A stretch of 64,000 nt of DNA from Isochrysis galbana (taxonomy: Eukaryota; Haptophyta; Isochrysidales; Isochrysidaceae), in the NCBI GenBank assembly GCA_018136815.1, contig CM030934.1, positions 2,316,000 through 2,379,999 of the forward strand, written 5' to 3'. Position 1 is the first letter of the stretch. Every line of letters starts with the position of its first letter. Under the pieces are notes generated by a model. It saw only the letters and a program-made list of their open reading frames with translations, did not search any database and was not told where the DNA came from. A program made the translations under genes and the position numbers. This document shows, one piece after another, positions 9,924-20,541 of this stretch.

Positions 9924-10281
9924 CCTCCCACCGAACGACACACTTCACACCTCCCACGACCCATCACCAAAGGCCTAGTACACAACACAACCCCAAACCA
10001 GGTACTCCACGCGACAACAGCCACAAGAATCCCAAAAAGAAACCGACCGCCCGATGGCGCGAGGGAAGGCCGAGGAGTCGACCATCGATCGGGGATCGGT
10101 GCACGCCGCCTGCCACTGAAAACCCCGAACACTGAGCCCCTAAGTAGAGCACGAGGGGACGAGCCGCAAGGCGAGTGAGAGGGAGAGATAAGGGGTGCGG
10201 GCGCGGCCGTCAATAGAAGGTAGCAGAGTCGCGCGCGCGGTGAGAATATTAAGAAGTTTTTTTGTGTTTTTGTTTTTTTTT
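9924..10281 (+). mobile_element. LINE copy b 3' UTR and oligo-T tail
   Basis: After the ORF2 stop come about 215 bases of 3' UTR, then the shared tail: GTAGAGCACGAGGGGA at about 10144, GCC-GCAA-GGC, GCGCGCGCGG and ATATTAAGAAG. An interrupted T run extends to 10281. It ends the interrupted LINE copy whose coding part starts near 7941. No target-site duplication was identified. Confidence 0.8.
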
Positions 10282-10509
10282 CTGTGTGGTCGTTTAGAGC
10301 GGAGCGTCGCGTCGCATTATGCGAGACTTTCGGCTAGACCAAGCGCTTTCGCTACGAGGGCAGGCGCGCAGGCGCAGAGCGCAGAGGGCTAGAGAGGGCA
10401 GCGAGACGGGGCGCAGGCCCCCCCTGGGATCTTTTTTGCCTTTTTTTGTAGACGGCTGTTGGCATTCTATAGTCTCCTGGGCGAGTCTTCCAGAATCGAA
10501 TCTTCTTCC

Positions 10510-10556
10510 CTCCCCCCCCCCCCCCCCCCCCCTCTCTCTCTCTCTCTCTTCCTCTC

Positions 10557-10598
<42 letters not shown>

Positions 10599-10854
10599 TC
10601 TCCTCTCCTCTCTCTCTCTCTCCCCGTTTTTTTCACAAGGAGAGCGAGGAACTCTTTTGTACCGTCACGTGGATTCATTCCCTGTGTTGCTGCCCTCTTC
10701 CTCCAGCAAAGCAATGGAGGACTCGAGGAGGGGACCGCTCCTCTCGGTTCACGTAGTAGAAGTACGAAGAACTGTATATATGCTTTAGAAGTATGTGCGC
10801 CTTACACCCCCCCCTCCCCACTCTCTCCCTCTCTTCTCTCTCTCTGCTGTCCCT

Positions 10855-10890
<36 letters not shown>

Positions 10891-10893
10891 CTC

Positions 10894-10952
<59 letters not shown>

Positions 10953-11210
10953 TTCTACTCTCTGTTTGTTCTCTTCTCTCTCTCTCCGTGCTCCCAGGCA
11001 GACGTGGCCTCCCGCCGCCCTCGCCGCGCCAGAGCGAGCCAGCGAGAGAGGAAGGGAGGGAAGGAGCCAGCCAGCGTGAAGAAGCGAGAGAAGGGGAGAG
11101 GGAGACTCGCATACAGCGGGAGGAAGAGGGCGTTCGCGCGCGTGCGAGAAAGAGAGAGAGAGGGAGGGAGGGAGAGGGAGGGAGGGAGGGAGGGAGAGAG
11201 AGCTCGCTCA
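10510..11210 (+). promoter_or_regulatory. Polypyrimidine tracts upstream of the DnaJ gene
   Basis: CT microsatellites occupy 10530-10625 and 10840-10990, followed by a purine-rich stretch at 11040-11205 before the ATG at 11220. Frames through it are Ser/Leu or Arg/Glu repeats. A role in transcription start is inferred only from recurrence at other genes. Confidence 0.4.
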
Positions 11211-11219
11211 GCACGCCCA

Positions 11220-12761
11220 ATGCTTTCGCGTGGCTCCCGCCTTCTTCTCCGCCCGCTGCGCGTCTCGCCCGCCCTGCGTCAGCCGCACCTTCCCCTCCGC
11301 TCTCTCCAACCTCCACGTGCTTCTCTCTCCTCCTCCTCCTCGCCTCCTCGTGACCTGTACGAGGTTCTCGGGCTGGCCAAGGGCGCGTCCGCTGCGGACA
11401 TCAAGCGCAAATACTACGAGAAGGCCAAGCAGCACCACCCAGACACCAATAAGGGCGATCCGCTCGCTGCCAAAAAATTCGCAGAGGCGACAGAAGCGTA
11501 CGAGGTACTATCTGACCCCGAAAAGCGCAAGGCGTATGACACCTTTGGTCATGCGGGGATCAATGGGGGCGTTGGCGCCAACGGCGGGATGGGTGGCGGC
11601 TTCCCTGGCGGTTTTGGAGCGGGCGGATTCAGCGCAGGGCCGGGAGGCTTCCAGTGGCAGTTCCGCGGAGGCAACCCGAATGAGGTCGACTTCGATGACC
11701 TACTCTCGCAACTCTTTGGCGCCGATGGGCGCAGGGCGCAACGTGGGCCTCGGCGGGGGAGGGACGTGCAGGTGCGCTCGCGCATCCCCACGACAGGCAA
11801 TGGCTCGTGCTACGTCCGAGCAACTTCTATGCTATCTGGTGGCGCGCACCGGCTCACTGCCACCACACGTGCTGATTGCAGGCATCGGTGCGCCTCGACC
11901 TCGAGGAGGTTGCAGCTGGCTGCTCGAAGACGGTCTCCTGGCGAGGGTCGGATGGCGCGCGCACCGTCGACGTGCAGATCCCTCCCGGTGTCGACTCGGG
12001 GATGAGCGTGCGCGTGAGAGGCAAGGGTGAGCCGGGGGCGGCAGGACCGGGCGACCTCTTTATCGAGATCCAAGTGCAAGAGCATCCCATCTTCATCCGA
12101 GATGGGTTCGATATCCACGTAATGGTGAGCGCGCCAGACGTTGACCCAATCACACGCCAAGCGGCACAAGCGAGTATGAGGTGCTTTATGAGGATGGCCA
12201 GCGCAGCCGCGGCGCCTTGCACTGGTTGTGCCGTGGACTGCGTGTCTGCCGATGCCGCTTGCACAGTGGTTAGGCACACATGCGGTGCCATCCTGACCCT
12301 TGCTGCCGGCCGTGTACCAGGTGAAGCTCACGCTCGCCGAGGCAGTCCTTGGCGCTCGCGTCATCATCCCGACCATCGACGGAAAAGCATCGCTCAAAGT
12401 GCCTCCGGGCACGCAGCCCGGAGACCGGAGGGTGATGGAGGGGCGTGGTATACAGGCAGCCGACGGGAAGGGCCATCAGTATGTCCACTTCAGTGTGGAG
12501 GTGCCACGAAATCCGTCGGAGCGCCAAAAGGTGAGAGCGGCCGTGGGGAGCTGGAATTTGGCACGGCGTGGTTTTCATGACGTGGCGCGACTCGCTGTGC
12601 CCGCGGCACGCAGCCCACCTTGCTGATGGGCTATTCCCACCCTGCACGCGCAGGAACTCATTACGCAGTTTGGCGAGGAGCAAGTGATTGCCGATGACGA
12701 GCGTGCTGATAGGCGCGATGAGGGCCGGAGGGCGGGTCGTAAGAGCTGGAGCTTTGGCTAG
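11220..12761 (+). CDS. Mitochondrial-type DnaJ (Hsp40) without a zinc-finger domain
   Basis: Exons 11220-11771, 11882-12124, 12321-12530 and 12654-12761 give 370 residues. The N-terminus [15 protein letters not shown] is basic and hydroxylated, like a mitochondrial presequence. The J domain covers about residues 40-110, with DLYEVLGL, the HPD motif in KQHHPDTNK, and [18 protein letters not shown] Gly/Phe-rich linker follows ([13 protein letters not shown]). The C-terminal peptide-binding region has [21 protein letters not shown] and [21 protein letters not shown]. DnaJ proteins deliver clients to Hsp70 and stimulate its ATPase. The four CxxCxGxG zinc-finger repeats of classical mitochondrial DnaJ are absent, so the architecture is class B (CbpA-like). 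All introns are phase 0, with donors GTGCG, GTGAG and GTGAG. Confidence 0.9.
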
Positions 12762-13440
12762 AGTCGCTCGCGTGTGCCCTCTCACGCCGTCATCACGCAG
12801 CGCCGTCAGCCCGAACAATGTTTCGAGTGACGTACGGCATGGCGCGTAGTGGTGGGTGCGCGCAAGTGTGGATGCCATCGTGCAACTGCTCGGAGAGCGC
12901 TGCCTCCTAGCGCGGCCCACGCACAGCGCGCACGAGATTCGATGGTTGGGGAGCATGGATAAGCTGCATAGTAGTGCACTGGGCACTGCTGTTCTACGGA
13001 ACTAATGCGTGGCCGTCGTGCCTGGACGTGTAAGCGCGGCAAGCTTCTTTTAGCACCTCTCCATATTCATCGTACTCCGATGCTTCTTGGTCTCTCTTGC
13101 TTGCGCGCGCTCAAAAGCCGGCGGTTAGTTGTGCGGGCAAGGCGGCCATAGGCTGCTCTGGCGCTGACGCGCCACCACGAGTGTGTGAAAGAAAGACCCG
13201 CCCGTTGCAGCCTTAGTTCACCGCGAAAGCAGGCCAAAGGTAGGGCGGTCAAAGCGAGGGCTATGGCTATATAACTACTATCATGGGGGGGGGTTTGACT
13301 TTTTTGACCGTTCTCCAAAGCCCACATACAAAACTCCCAGGGGGCCCACCTGCCGCCACGAAAATCTTCGCTAGAAAATGCTTCGATTCTCCTCCCCCGT
13401 CGCCCCACCATTGCACACGCTCGGGGGCTCTACCGGTAAA
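12762..13440. other. Intergenic sequence, no gene recognised
   Basis: I see no protein family, RNA gene or repeat here on either strand. Confidence 0.5.
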
Positions 13441-13469
13441 GAACCGCCGCGCCCGCCGCGGGAGTGTCC

Positions 13470-13690
13470 GCCAGGATGGGGTTTGCACGCCTCGCGAGAG
13501 CAGCAGCGCCACCGCCTCGTCGTGGTTGAAGCAAATCGCGTCCATCAGCAGCGTCGAACGGAACTCGTCGCCCCACATGTCGACATGTCGACGTCCGTCC
13601 GCGCCTTAGTCCAGTAGCTTCGCAAGGCAGCACGCCGTGTGACCCTCCAGCGCCGCCGTCCTCACGAACGTATCATTCGTCATACCCTGG
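13470..13690 (-). pseudogene. Ankyrin-repeat fragment with an in-frame stop
   Basis: On the minus strand from about 13684 the frame reads NDTFVRTAALEGHTACCLAKLLD, a stop (TAA), then GADGR...VDMWGDEF and LLMDAICFNHDEAVALLLSRGV. The spacing of ALEGH, LL-x-GAD, and A-x-x-NHDEAVALLLSRG is that of one and a half ankyrin repeats. The stop lies exactly where the consensus needs one residue before GAD. It is either a decayed ankyrin gene or an exon with a point nonsense mutation. No flanking exons are recognised. Confidence 0.5.
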
Positions 13691-14285
13691 CCCCTGGCGC
13701 GAGATGATGCCACTCGAGAGGTGACTCTCCACTCTCCACCGTGCACCGTGCGCACGTCGCCCGCGCTGCGCACGCAGACGACAGCTCACGGAACAGCTCC
13801 CGCATGCGCGTCCTACGGTGCTGCGCGCCAACGCGCTTCTCTCTGCTGGAGCCAATGCGCTTCTCGCCTCTGGCTCCGCACGGCATCATGCCACACTGTC
13901 CCCCGCCCCATGGGAAGTCGCTGTATGCGCATCGTGCTCGCTTCTGACTTCTGACTTCGGAAGTCTGAAGTTACCCGTCGGGGGGGGGTTCTCACACCGG
14001 CCCGCGTCAGTGCAGCTCATGCCCCCACCCGCGGCCAAAGGCAGAGCTGTCGTACCTGGGCACGCCAGTACTGAGAGGAAAATTGAATCGTGCCTCTCTC
14101 GGCCCGGAGGCTTTCCCTATGTCCTATGTGCAGCAAGGAGTATGTAGGGGCCTAGTAGGGGGTAGGAGAAGGGGGAAGGGGGAAGGGGCCGTTGGCCCCT
14201 ATTGTTTGTGGCGGGTTGTGGCTGTGCTGCTTGTGCTGTTGTGTGCCATGGTGTGGCCTAGTGGTGGCAGTGTCTAGTGTGGCGC

Positions 14286-14490
14286 TCAGGGCGCGTCGCG
14301 TGCGATGGCTCGGGGGCACCTGGTCGGACGTGGCCCCGGCGCTAGCGCTTGGGGTGCCTCGACAGCGCGAGCCATCGGTCGCCCCACGACCACGACCCAC
14401 GACCATACCTGGTCGCCCGGCGCTGCGGGGTGGGCAGAGAGAGAGGAGGAGGGCGGCGCGCGTTCCATGACCCTATCGTTTTACCGATAG
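14286..14490 (-). mobile_element. LINE-type 5' end (hairpin plus start of ORF1)
   Basis: On the minus strand the hairpin CTATCG-GTAAAA-CGATAG (14490-14473) is followed five bases later by ATGGAACGCGCGCCGCC (ATG at 14468). Hairpin plus ATGGARCGCGC recurs at 20617, 31867, 47143 (minus) and 54682. A 60-codon frame follows and then stops. The 3' continuation of this element is not recognisable. Confidence 0.6.
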
Positions 14491-14596
14491 TTGGGGGTAG
14501 GACGTGGATTGGTGGGTTGGCATTTAGATTTAGTATTTGCGAATAGGATGAGAACACCTGTCATCGAACAGCTTTGCCATCTGAGGAAAGCTCTCA

Positions 14597-15328
14597 TCAC
14601 ACCACGGGGAATTCGCCGATGCCCAGCTCACGGAGCGTAGCCGTAGGGAGGTGAGGCAATTCACGGTGCCGTGTACCGGCGATCCCAGCGAACAATGTCT
14701 GGCCGATCTGAAGCACATCACCGTGTGCTACGAGGATCACCATCCACTTGTGCACCGCTGGCGACGCCATGTCAACTTCAACTTTCAATCTCTTCACGAC
14801 ACTATGCACACGCGAGCGGACGGCGTCGACCGATTCGACGCCGAAGTGCGTGTGTGCTGAGTCCTGCGCGTCGTGCATCCATATCGTCGGATACTCCGTG
14901 TCCGGGCCGCCATCGAGATCTCCAAACCACCTCTCACGGAGAAGAGTCTCCCGGTCCGGCTGTCCGCCTGCGGGCCAGATGGGAATGCCAGCTTGCTCGA
15001 CGGCGTTGTAGACACTGCAGGCAGTCTGCCAAGCGCGCGAGAAGTCAGACGAACAGATGGCGACGCCACACCCCGTCTCTCTCGCCAGTGCAACCACTTG
15101 CTCTGCAGCGGACTCCGCCTGCTCGCGGCCGGCCGCAGAAAGCCCATGCTTCTCAGTGAGCGCCAGCTCGGGGGAGGACGAGATGAGGCCCTGCACGTTG
15201 GCGAGGGACTGGCCATGCCTAAGCGCATAGAACGTGCGCGCGACCGTGCTCGCCTCCAGCTCTGACGCGAGTGCGAGCGGGGGGAGGAGCAGCAGCGAGA
15301 GGACGCTCGCAGCCGACGACGGCCGCAT
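14597..15328 (-). CDS. Secreted histidine phosphatase (phosphoglycerate mutase-like)
   Basis: A single exon of 243 residues. Residues 1-22 form a signal peptide with a hydrophobic core (SVLSLLLLPPLALA). The catalytic RHG box is in YALRHGQSLAN at about residue 36. CSSDFSRAWQTA and ERWFGDLDG follow, and the second catalytic histidine is in LVAHGDVLQI near residue 201. Members transfer phosphate through a phosphohistidine and act as phosphatases or mutases. The signal peptide suggests an extracellular or endomembrane phosphatase rather than glycolytic phosphoglycerate mutase. The substrate cannot be told. Upstream (15405-15515) is GA-rich on the plus strand, so the coding strand is CT-rich, as for most genes here. 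Confidence 0.88.
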   Translation of the reverse strand: MRPSSAASVLSLLLLPPLALASELEASTVARTFYALRHGQSLANVQGLISSSPELALTEKHGLSAAGREQAESAAEQVVALARETGCGVAICSSDFSRAWQTACSVYNAVEQAGIPIWPAGGQPDRETLLRERWFGDLDGGPDTEYPTIWMHDAQDSAHTHFGVESVDAVRSRVHSVVKRLKVEVDMASPAVHKWMVILVAHGDVLQIGQTLFAGIAGTRHRELPHLPTATLRELGIGEFPVV

Positions 15329-15404
15329 CGTCGGATCAGCACGTGTGAGAATCTTCCTATCTATCGCTTTTTAACCAAATCAAATGGAGGTCGCGGGGGG
15401 CGAG

Positions 15405-15515
15405 CTGCCGAGAGGGGGAAGCACAGAGAGGGAGAGGGAGAGGGAGAGGGAGAGAGAGGAGAGAGGGAAGAGGAGGGAGGGAGAGAGGGGGAGAGAGAGA
15501 GAGAGGGCGTGCTGA
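15405..15515 (-). promoter_or_regulatory. Polypyrimidine tract (coding strand) upstream of the histidine phosphatase
   Basis: A GAGAGG-rich plus strand, hence CT-rich in the gene's direction, lies 80-190 bases before the start at 15328. A regulatory role is inferred from recurrence at other genes. Confidence 0.4.
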
Positions 15516-16330
15516 AGTGCTGAAGAATGCTTGGATGGAACAAAAAAGGGATCAAGCGATACTGTATATACAGCGAGGAAGGGCGTCAGAGTTTTATTGT
15601 TGTGTTAGTATAACCTAAGTGAGCCCTTCGACGGCAACGGAGCCCCTCCCCCGCGATGGGGGTGTGCGCGGTTGGCGCATGGCTCGTCCGGTGTATGTGG
15701 CTAGGAATGCTAGCTAACAAGATGTCATACGACGCTATAAGTTCTAACGAAGGGAGAGAAGAGAGGGGAAGGAAGAAGGAAGAGGTGAGAAGGGACAAAC
15801 ACAGGGGATTTCGAGTACAGCAGCGAGTAAAGTTGTTCGAGTACAAGTAGGTGGTACAAAAATGGTCGAACGCGAACGCCACTCAAACTTTTCGACCGTT
15901 TGAACATAGTCAACTACCTAATACTCCCTTGACCCCACAAGTGAACACTGTGTGAATAACACTGACAATATTCCTCGCGCCGCGTACACGCGGCGCTCAA
16001 CACTCCTCGGCTGTGCCGCGAACACACCCAACTCAAGGCGCGCGACAAAATGAACACCCGTCAACTTCAAATACAGACTCCCCCCCCCAAAAAAAAAGTG
16101 AACGCGCGTATTATTAATGTATTATGTTTACCACCTACTTGTAGAGCGCGTGGGCCGGGAGACGCCGTCGAGCGGAGTAGGTGGCTTTAAAGCGTGGTCG
16201 CCAACATATATACATATATACCACTCAGTCTATCCGATGTACGCAAAGCCCTCGGGTTCACCCAGAATAGATCTGCTGATCCGCTCGACAGCTATATTTA
16301 GAGTACGCCGATTCGAGCGCCACAGGAAGG
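15516..16330. other. Intergenic sequence, no gene recognised
   Basis: No conserved frame is visible. A small palindromic element GCCGCGTACACGCGGC lies near 15980. Confidence 0.4.
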
Positions 16331-16337
16331 GACTCTC

Positions 16338-16350
16338 TCCCTCTCTCTCT

Positions 16351-16434
<84 letters not shown>

Positions 16435-16456
16435 CCGGCTGAGAGGGGGAAGGGGG

Positions 16457-16491
<35 letters not shown>

Positions 16492-16495
16492 TAGT
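16338..16495 (+). repeat. GA microsatellite
   Basis: A short CT run (16338-16352) flips to (GA)n at 16353-16432 and continues degenerately to 16492, giving a CT/GA inverted boundary at about 16352. Long frames across it are Arg/Glu or Ser/Leu repeats and are not genes. Confidence 0.95.
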
Positions 16496-16602
16496 TATGG
16501 AGGGAAGGGAAAATGCGTTGGGATGGGACTCTCTCTCTCGAGAGAGAGGCCGGCTGAGGTGGGGGGGGGAGGGGGGCGCGGCTGGCTGCTGGCGAGTGTG
16601 GG

Positions 16603-17229
16603 CCGGGCGGACGAGAGAAAAAAACAAAACTCGCCCGCCCGCAACCGCAAGCGCCGCCCCCCCCCCCCCCCCGCCGGGCGGACGAGATAGAAAAACAAAA
16701 CTCGCCCGCCCGGCAAGCCGCCCCCCCCCCCGCCGGGCGGACGAGATAGAAAAACAAAACTCGCCCGCCCGGCAAGCCGCCCCCCCCCCCCCCCGCCGGG
16801 CGGACGAGATAGAAAAACAAAACTCGCCCGCCCGGCAAGCCGCCCCCCCCCCCCCGCCGGGCGGACGAGATAGAAAAACAAAACTCGCCCGCCCGGCAAG
16901 CCGCCCCCCCCCCCCCGCCGGGCGGACGAGATAGAAAAACAAAACTCGCCCGCAACCGCAAGCCGCCGCCCCCCCCCCGCCGGGCGGACGAGATAGAAAA
17001 ACAAAACTCGCCCGCCCGGCAAGCCGCCCCCCCCCCCCCGCCGGGCGGACGAGATAGAAAAACAAAACTCGCCCGCAACCGCAAGCCGCCGCCCCCCCCC
17101 GCCGGGCGGACGAGATAGAAAAACAAAACTCGCCCGCAACCGCAAGCCGCCGCCCCCCCCCGCCGGGCGGACGAGATAGAAAAACAAAACTCGCCCGCCC
17201 GGCAAGCCGCCCCCCCCCCCCCCCGCCCC
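16603..17229 (+). repeat. Array of ten hairpin-forming units separated by poly-C
   Basis: Units begin at 16603, 16674, 16733, 16796, 16857, 16918, 16980, 17041, 17102 and 17163 (period 59-71). Each starts CCGGGCGGACGAG, then an A-rich loop (ATAGAAAAACAAAA), then CTCGCCCGC. In six units the right arm continues CCGG, giving a 13-base stem with one A-C mismatch. In units 1, 6, 8 and 9 an AACC variant shortens or shifts the stem. Units are separated by 9-16 consecutive C (G on the other strand). Very long minus-strand frames result from the repeat and are not credible genes. Confidence 0.95.
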
Positions 17230-17495
17230 CTTCCCTCTCTCTCTCTCTCTTCGCCTCCCGCACATCAGTGAGACCAGTAAAAAGTAAAGTACTTCACGCC
17301 CTCTCCCTCCCCTGGCCCCCGCCCCCCACCCTCTCTCTCTCTCTCTCTCTCCTCCTCTCCCCCCGCGCTCCCCGCCCTCGCTTCTTTCCCACATCTCGCT
17401 CGTTTCATCTCTTCTTTCTCCCATCGTCCCCCCCTGCCTCGCCGCCCTGCCCCCCTGCCCCCTCCCCCTCCCCTCGCCCCTCTCCCAGCGCAGCG
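17230..17495 (+). promoter_or_regulatory. Polypyrimidine tract upstream of the COX5C-like gene
   Basis: C/T-rich sequence with (CT)n at 17332-17350 extends to within a few bases of the ATG at 17496. A promoter or 5' UTR role is inferred. Confidence 0.4.
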
Positions 17496-18109
17496 ATGTT
17501 CTCTGCCAGTGCTCGCGTGGGGGCGGCGCGCCGTGTCGGCCAGCAGATCCGCCGGGCGCACGCGCACGCGGAGCACACGCCGGCGGAAAAGGTGCATTCT
17601 CTCCCCACCAATCTTTCCCCCGGCGCCGCCCTCCGCCCCGTCCTCATCGTCCAGCAGTTGAGGGGCCCACACCGTGGCCGATCGCTCCGCTCATCCCTCC
17701 CCCCCCCCCCCCCTTCTCTTCTCTCCTTTCTCCCGTTCCTGGGCGTACAGGCGATGTTCAATCAGACGGTTGCGGAGGCTACCGGCCTTGGCTTCTTCAT
17801 GGCCTTCTGGTGGCGCTCGTCTCACCAGGCTCAAAAGGCGCGCTGCACGCCAAGCTTCCCGCTCCCCCCCCCTCCCCGCCCCATATGGGGGGTGGACGCT
17901 CGTGGCTTGGATCGCGAGCCTCTTATGCGGAAGCAGACATGAATCTTTATTTCCGTTGCATACGCCCACGAGCCGGGCGATGTCCAAGCACATGCGCAGG
18001 GAGCGGCCTTTGCCTCTGGTCTTGATTACCCTGTATCCTCAATCTGTCTTTGCAGGAGAAGACCAACAAGTTCTACGCGCAGCTGCGTGCCGAGAAGGCG
18101 GCTGAATAA
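17496..18109 (+). CDS. COX5C-like small mitochondrial membrane protein
   Basis: Exons 17496-17591, 17751-17837 and 18056-18109 give 78 residues. The N-terminus (MFSASARVGAARRVGQQIRR) is a plausible mitochondrial presequence. One short membrane segment (TGLGFFMAFWW) precedes RSSHQAQK and EKTNKFYAQLRAE. The order of membrane helix, basic W-x-x-x-H, then FY-x-x-L matches plant cytochrome c oxidase subunit 5C, a small accessory subunit of complex IV. The second intron has no GT donor that works; AAG|GCGCGC...TTTGCAG|GAG keeps the frame and the family pattern, so it is called GC-AG. The family call is from pattern memory and is moderate. Confidence 0.6.
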
Positions 18110-18624
18110 GCTATGAGTTAAGATCTACGGTGTGTTGCGCGCCGCTTCGCGAGTGGTGACTTTGGGTCATTGCTCAGGATGCTGTTTTGGTGAAATCGGC
18201 TGCGATGGTACACAGTTCATGTCATGTCGTCGAAGTGATGTGGACTACACTCTGGTGTCGTCCGAGCCGTGGATATCAGAGGCGTGTGCTGCAATGACAG
18301 GCAGTCCTGGCGGCATCCCTGCGGTGTATGTTGCGTCGTGATGCGTATCTTGCTGCATGAACGACAACCATCGTCCGTCTCGTGCAGTGTGCGCAGGTCT
18401 GTATCTTTACAAACTAATGCTATGTTTTTGCAATGCTCACACCACACACGCGGCGCAAAGTGCAAAATGGCATCGACGATATCTACAAGTCACAAACACA
18501 GTCCATTTTATCTCCATTCGCCCATCGACATCTAGGTATTATAAAGCACCAATTGCAAGCAGTACGTTGAAGTTCAACGTACTACGACTACGAATTTCTC
18601 GACGCAATGAAAATTGCAAGTATC
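18110..18624. other. Intergenic sequence, no gene recognised
   Basis: No family or repeat is recognised apart from the flanking target-site duplication starting at 18625. Confidence 0.5.
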
Positions 18625-18642
18625 TCAACTGCTAAGTTTCTA
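18625..18642 (+). repeat. Target-site duplication, left copy (SINE dimer)
   Basis: TCAACTGCTAAGTTTCTA is identical to 20542-20559. Confidence 0.95.
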
Positions 18643-20541
18643 ATAATAATAATAATAATCTATCTGAGCATTAGTACCACTACTCTCACTAGCCCGGTAC
18701 TATAATAATCTATCTGAGCATTAGTACCACTACTCTCACTAGCCCGGTACTAACACGACAGCCCTCAGCGCACCTGCCCGTACACCTTGCGCGTGCTGTT
18801 GTCACAGATACATACTACTATGTACTATGCACCCCTCCACATCTCCCCCCTCGCATGCCCCCGGCTCCCATTCTAACTCCCCACAAGTTAAAATGGGGGA
18901 AAACCCATTGAGGCGGTCCGGTCGACGCCGGCCGACTCTCCGGGAAAAAGCACCGGGGGGGGGGGGAGGAACCTCTCGTCAAAAAAGAAGAACGGCCCTT
19001 ACAGCTCTCGCCGCGAGCTGTCCTCGAGAAATAAAAGACTGCGCCTCGAGATACCTGCCACAGTGGTTCCCGTAGGCGTCTTGAGTCTCTCCCTCCTCCT
19101 CTTCCTCCTGTCGCCAGCCGCCCCCCTCCGCCCATTTGCTAACGCAAATGGGTCTCGTTTCTCACCACACTCCATCGGGGGGGGTGCAAATCCCCCCCTC
19201 TCCCTCGTTCCATTCTCTTCCGCCCCGGTCCCTGCGGCGCGTCGCCATGCGGCGCGCCATGGCCTGCTCTCAGAGGTCCTTCAGGGGCGCCCAGAGGACC
19301 AGCAAGGGCAGCTCAGGGGGCAGTGGAGGCTGGGGCTCAGCCCCTGGCCCCCCCTGCCTCTCCCTCGCTCGCCTCGCTGGCCTTGGGTGCAGCCCTGAGG
19401 CCCCTGTCTGCCTGGCGACCAGGGATGGGGGGGGGAGTCAGTACGAGAGCAGGCCCATGCGGGCCTGGGAGTGCGGCTCGCGACCCGCGCCCACTAGGGG
19501 TCTGGGCTGAATTGATGAGTGCCCTGCCCCTGCCAGAGGGCAGGGGCTGGGGTTGAATGTACGGGCCCACCCCGGGGGGTGTCCGCGATGGAGAGAGGGG
19601 GGCGCGAGGCCCCCATTGACCCCCACTTATAAAAGTAGGTTGGCACTAGCCCGGTACTAACACGACAGCCCTCAGCGCACCTGCCCGTACACCTTGCGCG
19701 TGCTGTTGTCACAGATACATACTACTATGTACTATGCACCCTTCCACATCTCCCCCCTCGCAGGCCCCCGGCTCCCATTCTAACTCCCCACAAGTTAAAA
19801 TGAGGGAAAACCCATTGAGGCGGTCCGGTCGACGCCGGCCGACTCTCCGGGAAAAAGCACCGGGGGGGGGGAGGAACCTCTCGTCAAAAAAGAAGAACGG
19901 CCCTTACAGCTCGCGCCGCGAGCGGTCCTCGAAGAAATAAATTTCTGCGCCCCCCGATACCTGCCACAGGGACGTCTTGAGCCACTCCCTTCTTCTCGCC
20001 TCTCCTGTCGCCAGCCGCCCCCCTTCGCTCGTTTGCTAACGCAAACGGGGCTCGTTTCTCACCACACTCCATCGGGGGGGTGCAAATCCCCCCCTCTCCC
20101 TCGTTCCATTCTCTTCCGCCCCGGTCCCTGCGGCGCGTCGCCATGCGGCGCGCCATGGCCTGCTCTCAGAGGTCCTTCAGGGGCGCCCAGAGGGCCAGCA
20201 AGGGCAGCTCAGGGGGCAGTGGAGGCTGGGGCTCAGCCCCTGGCCCCCCCTGCCTCTCCCTCGCTCGCCTCGCTGGCCTTGGGTGCCGCCCTGAGGCCCC
20301 TGTCTGCCTGGCGACCAGGGGTGGGGGGGGGAGTCAGTACGAGAGCAGGCCCATGCGGGCCTGGGAGTGCGGCTCGCGGCCCGCGCCCACTAGGGGTCTG
20401 GGCTGTATTGATGAGTGCCCTGCCCCTGCCAGAGGGCAGGGGCTGGGGTTGAATGTACGGGCCCACCCCGGGGGGTGTCCGCAATGGAGAGGGGGGGTCG
20501 CGAGGCCCCCATTGACCCCCACTTATAAAAGTAGGTTGGAG
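18643..20541 (-). mobile_element. SINE-like retroposon, tandem dimer in one insertion
   Basis: Read on the minus strand, a near-full copy (20541 to about 19644) ends inside its 3' stem-loop. It is joined directly to the 5' end of a second copy (19643 to about 18708), followed by a repeated 3' terminus of about 50 bases and a (TTA)n tail. Only the outer ends carry the 18-base target-site duplication, so the dimer entered as a unit. The two bodies are almost identical and match copy 1 at 8103-9018. Both 5' ends show CCAACCTACTTTTATAAGTG. No conserved coding frame was found. Confidence 0.9.

Noticed and set aside
16603..17229. CRISPR-like appearance of regularly spaced repeats
   Set aside because: Spacers are all poly-C, repeats are longer than typical, the DNA is clearly eukaryotic, and no cas gene is present. 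It is a hairpin minisatellite.
16230..17424. Open frames of about 300 codons on the minus strand with GEFCFSISSARR repeats
   Set aside because: They come from reading the tandem repeat in three frames. The poly-G spacers vary in length, so no single frame is conserved.
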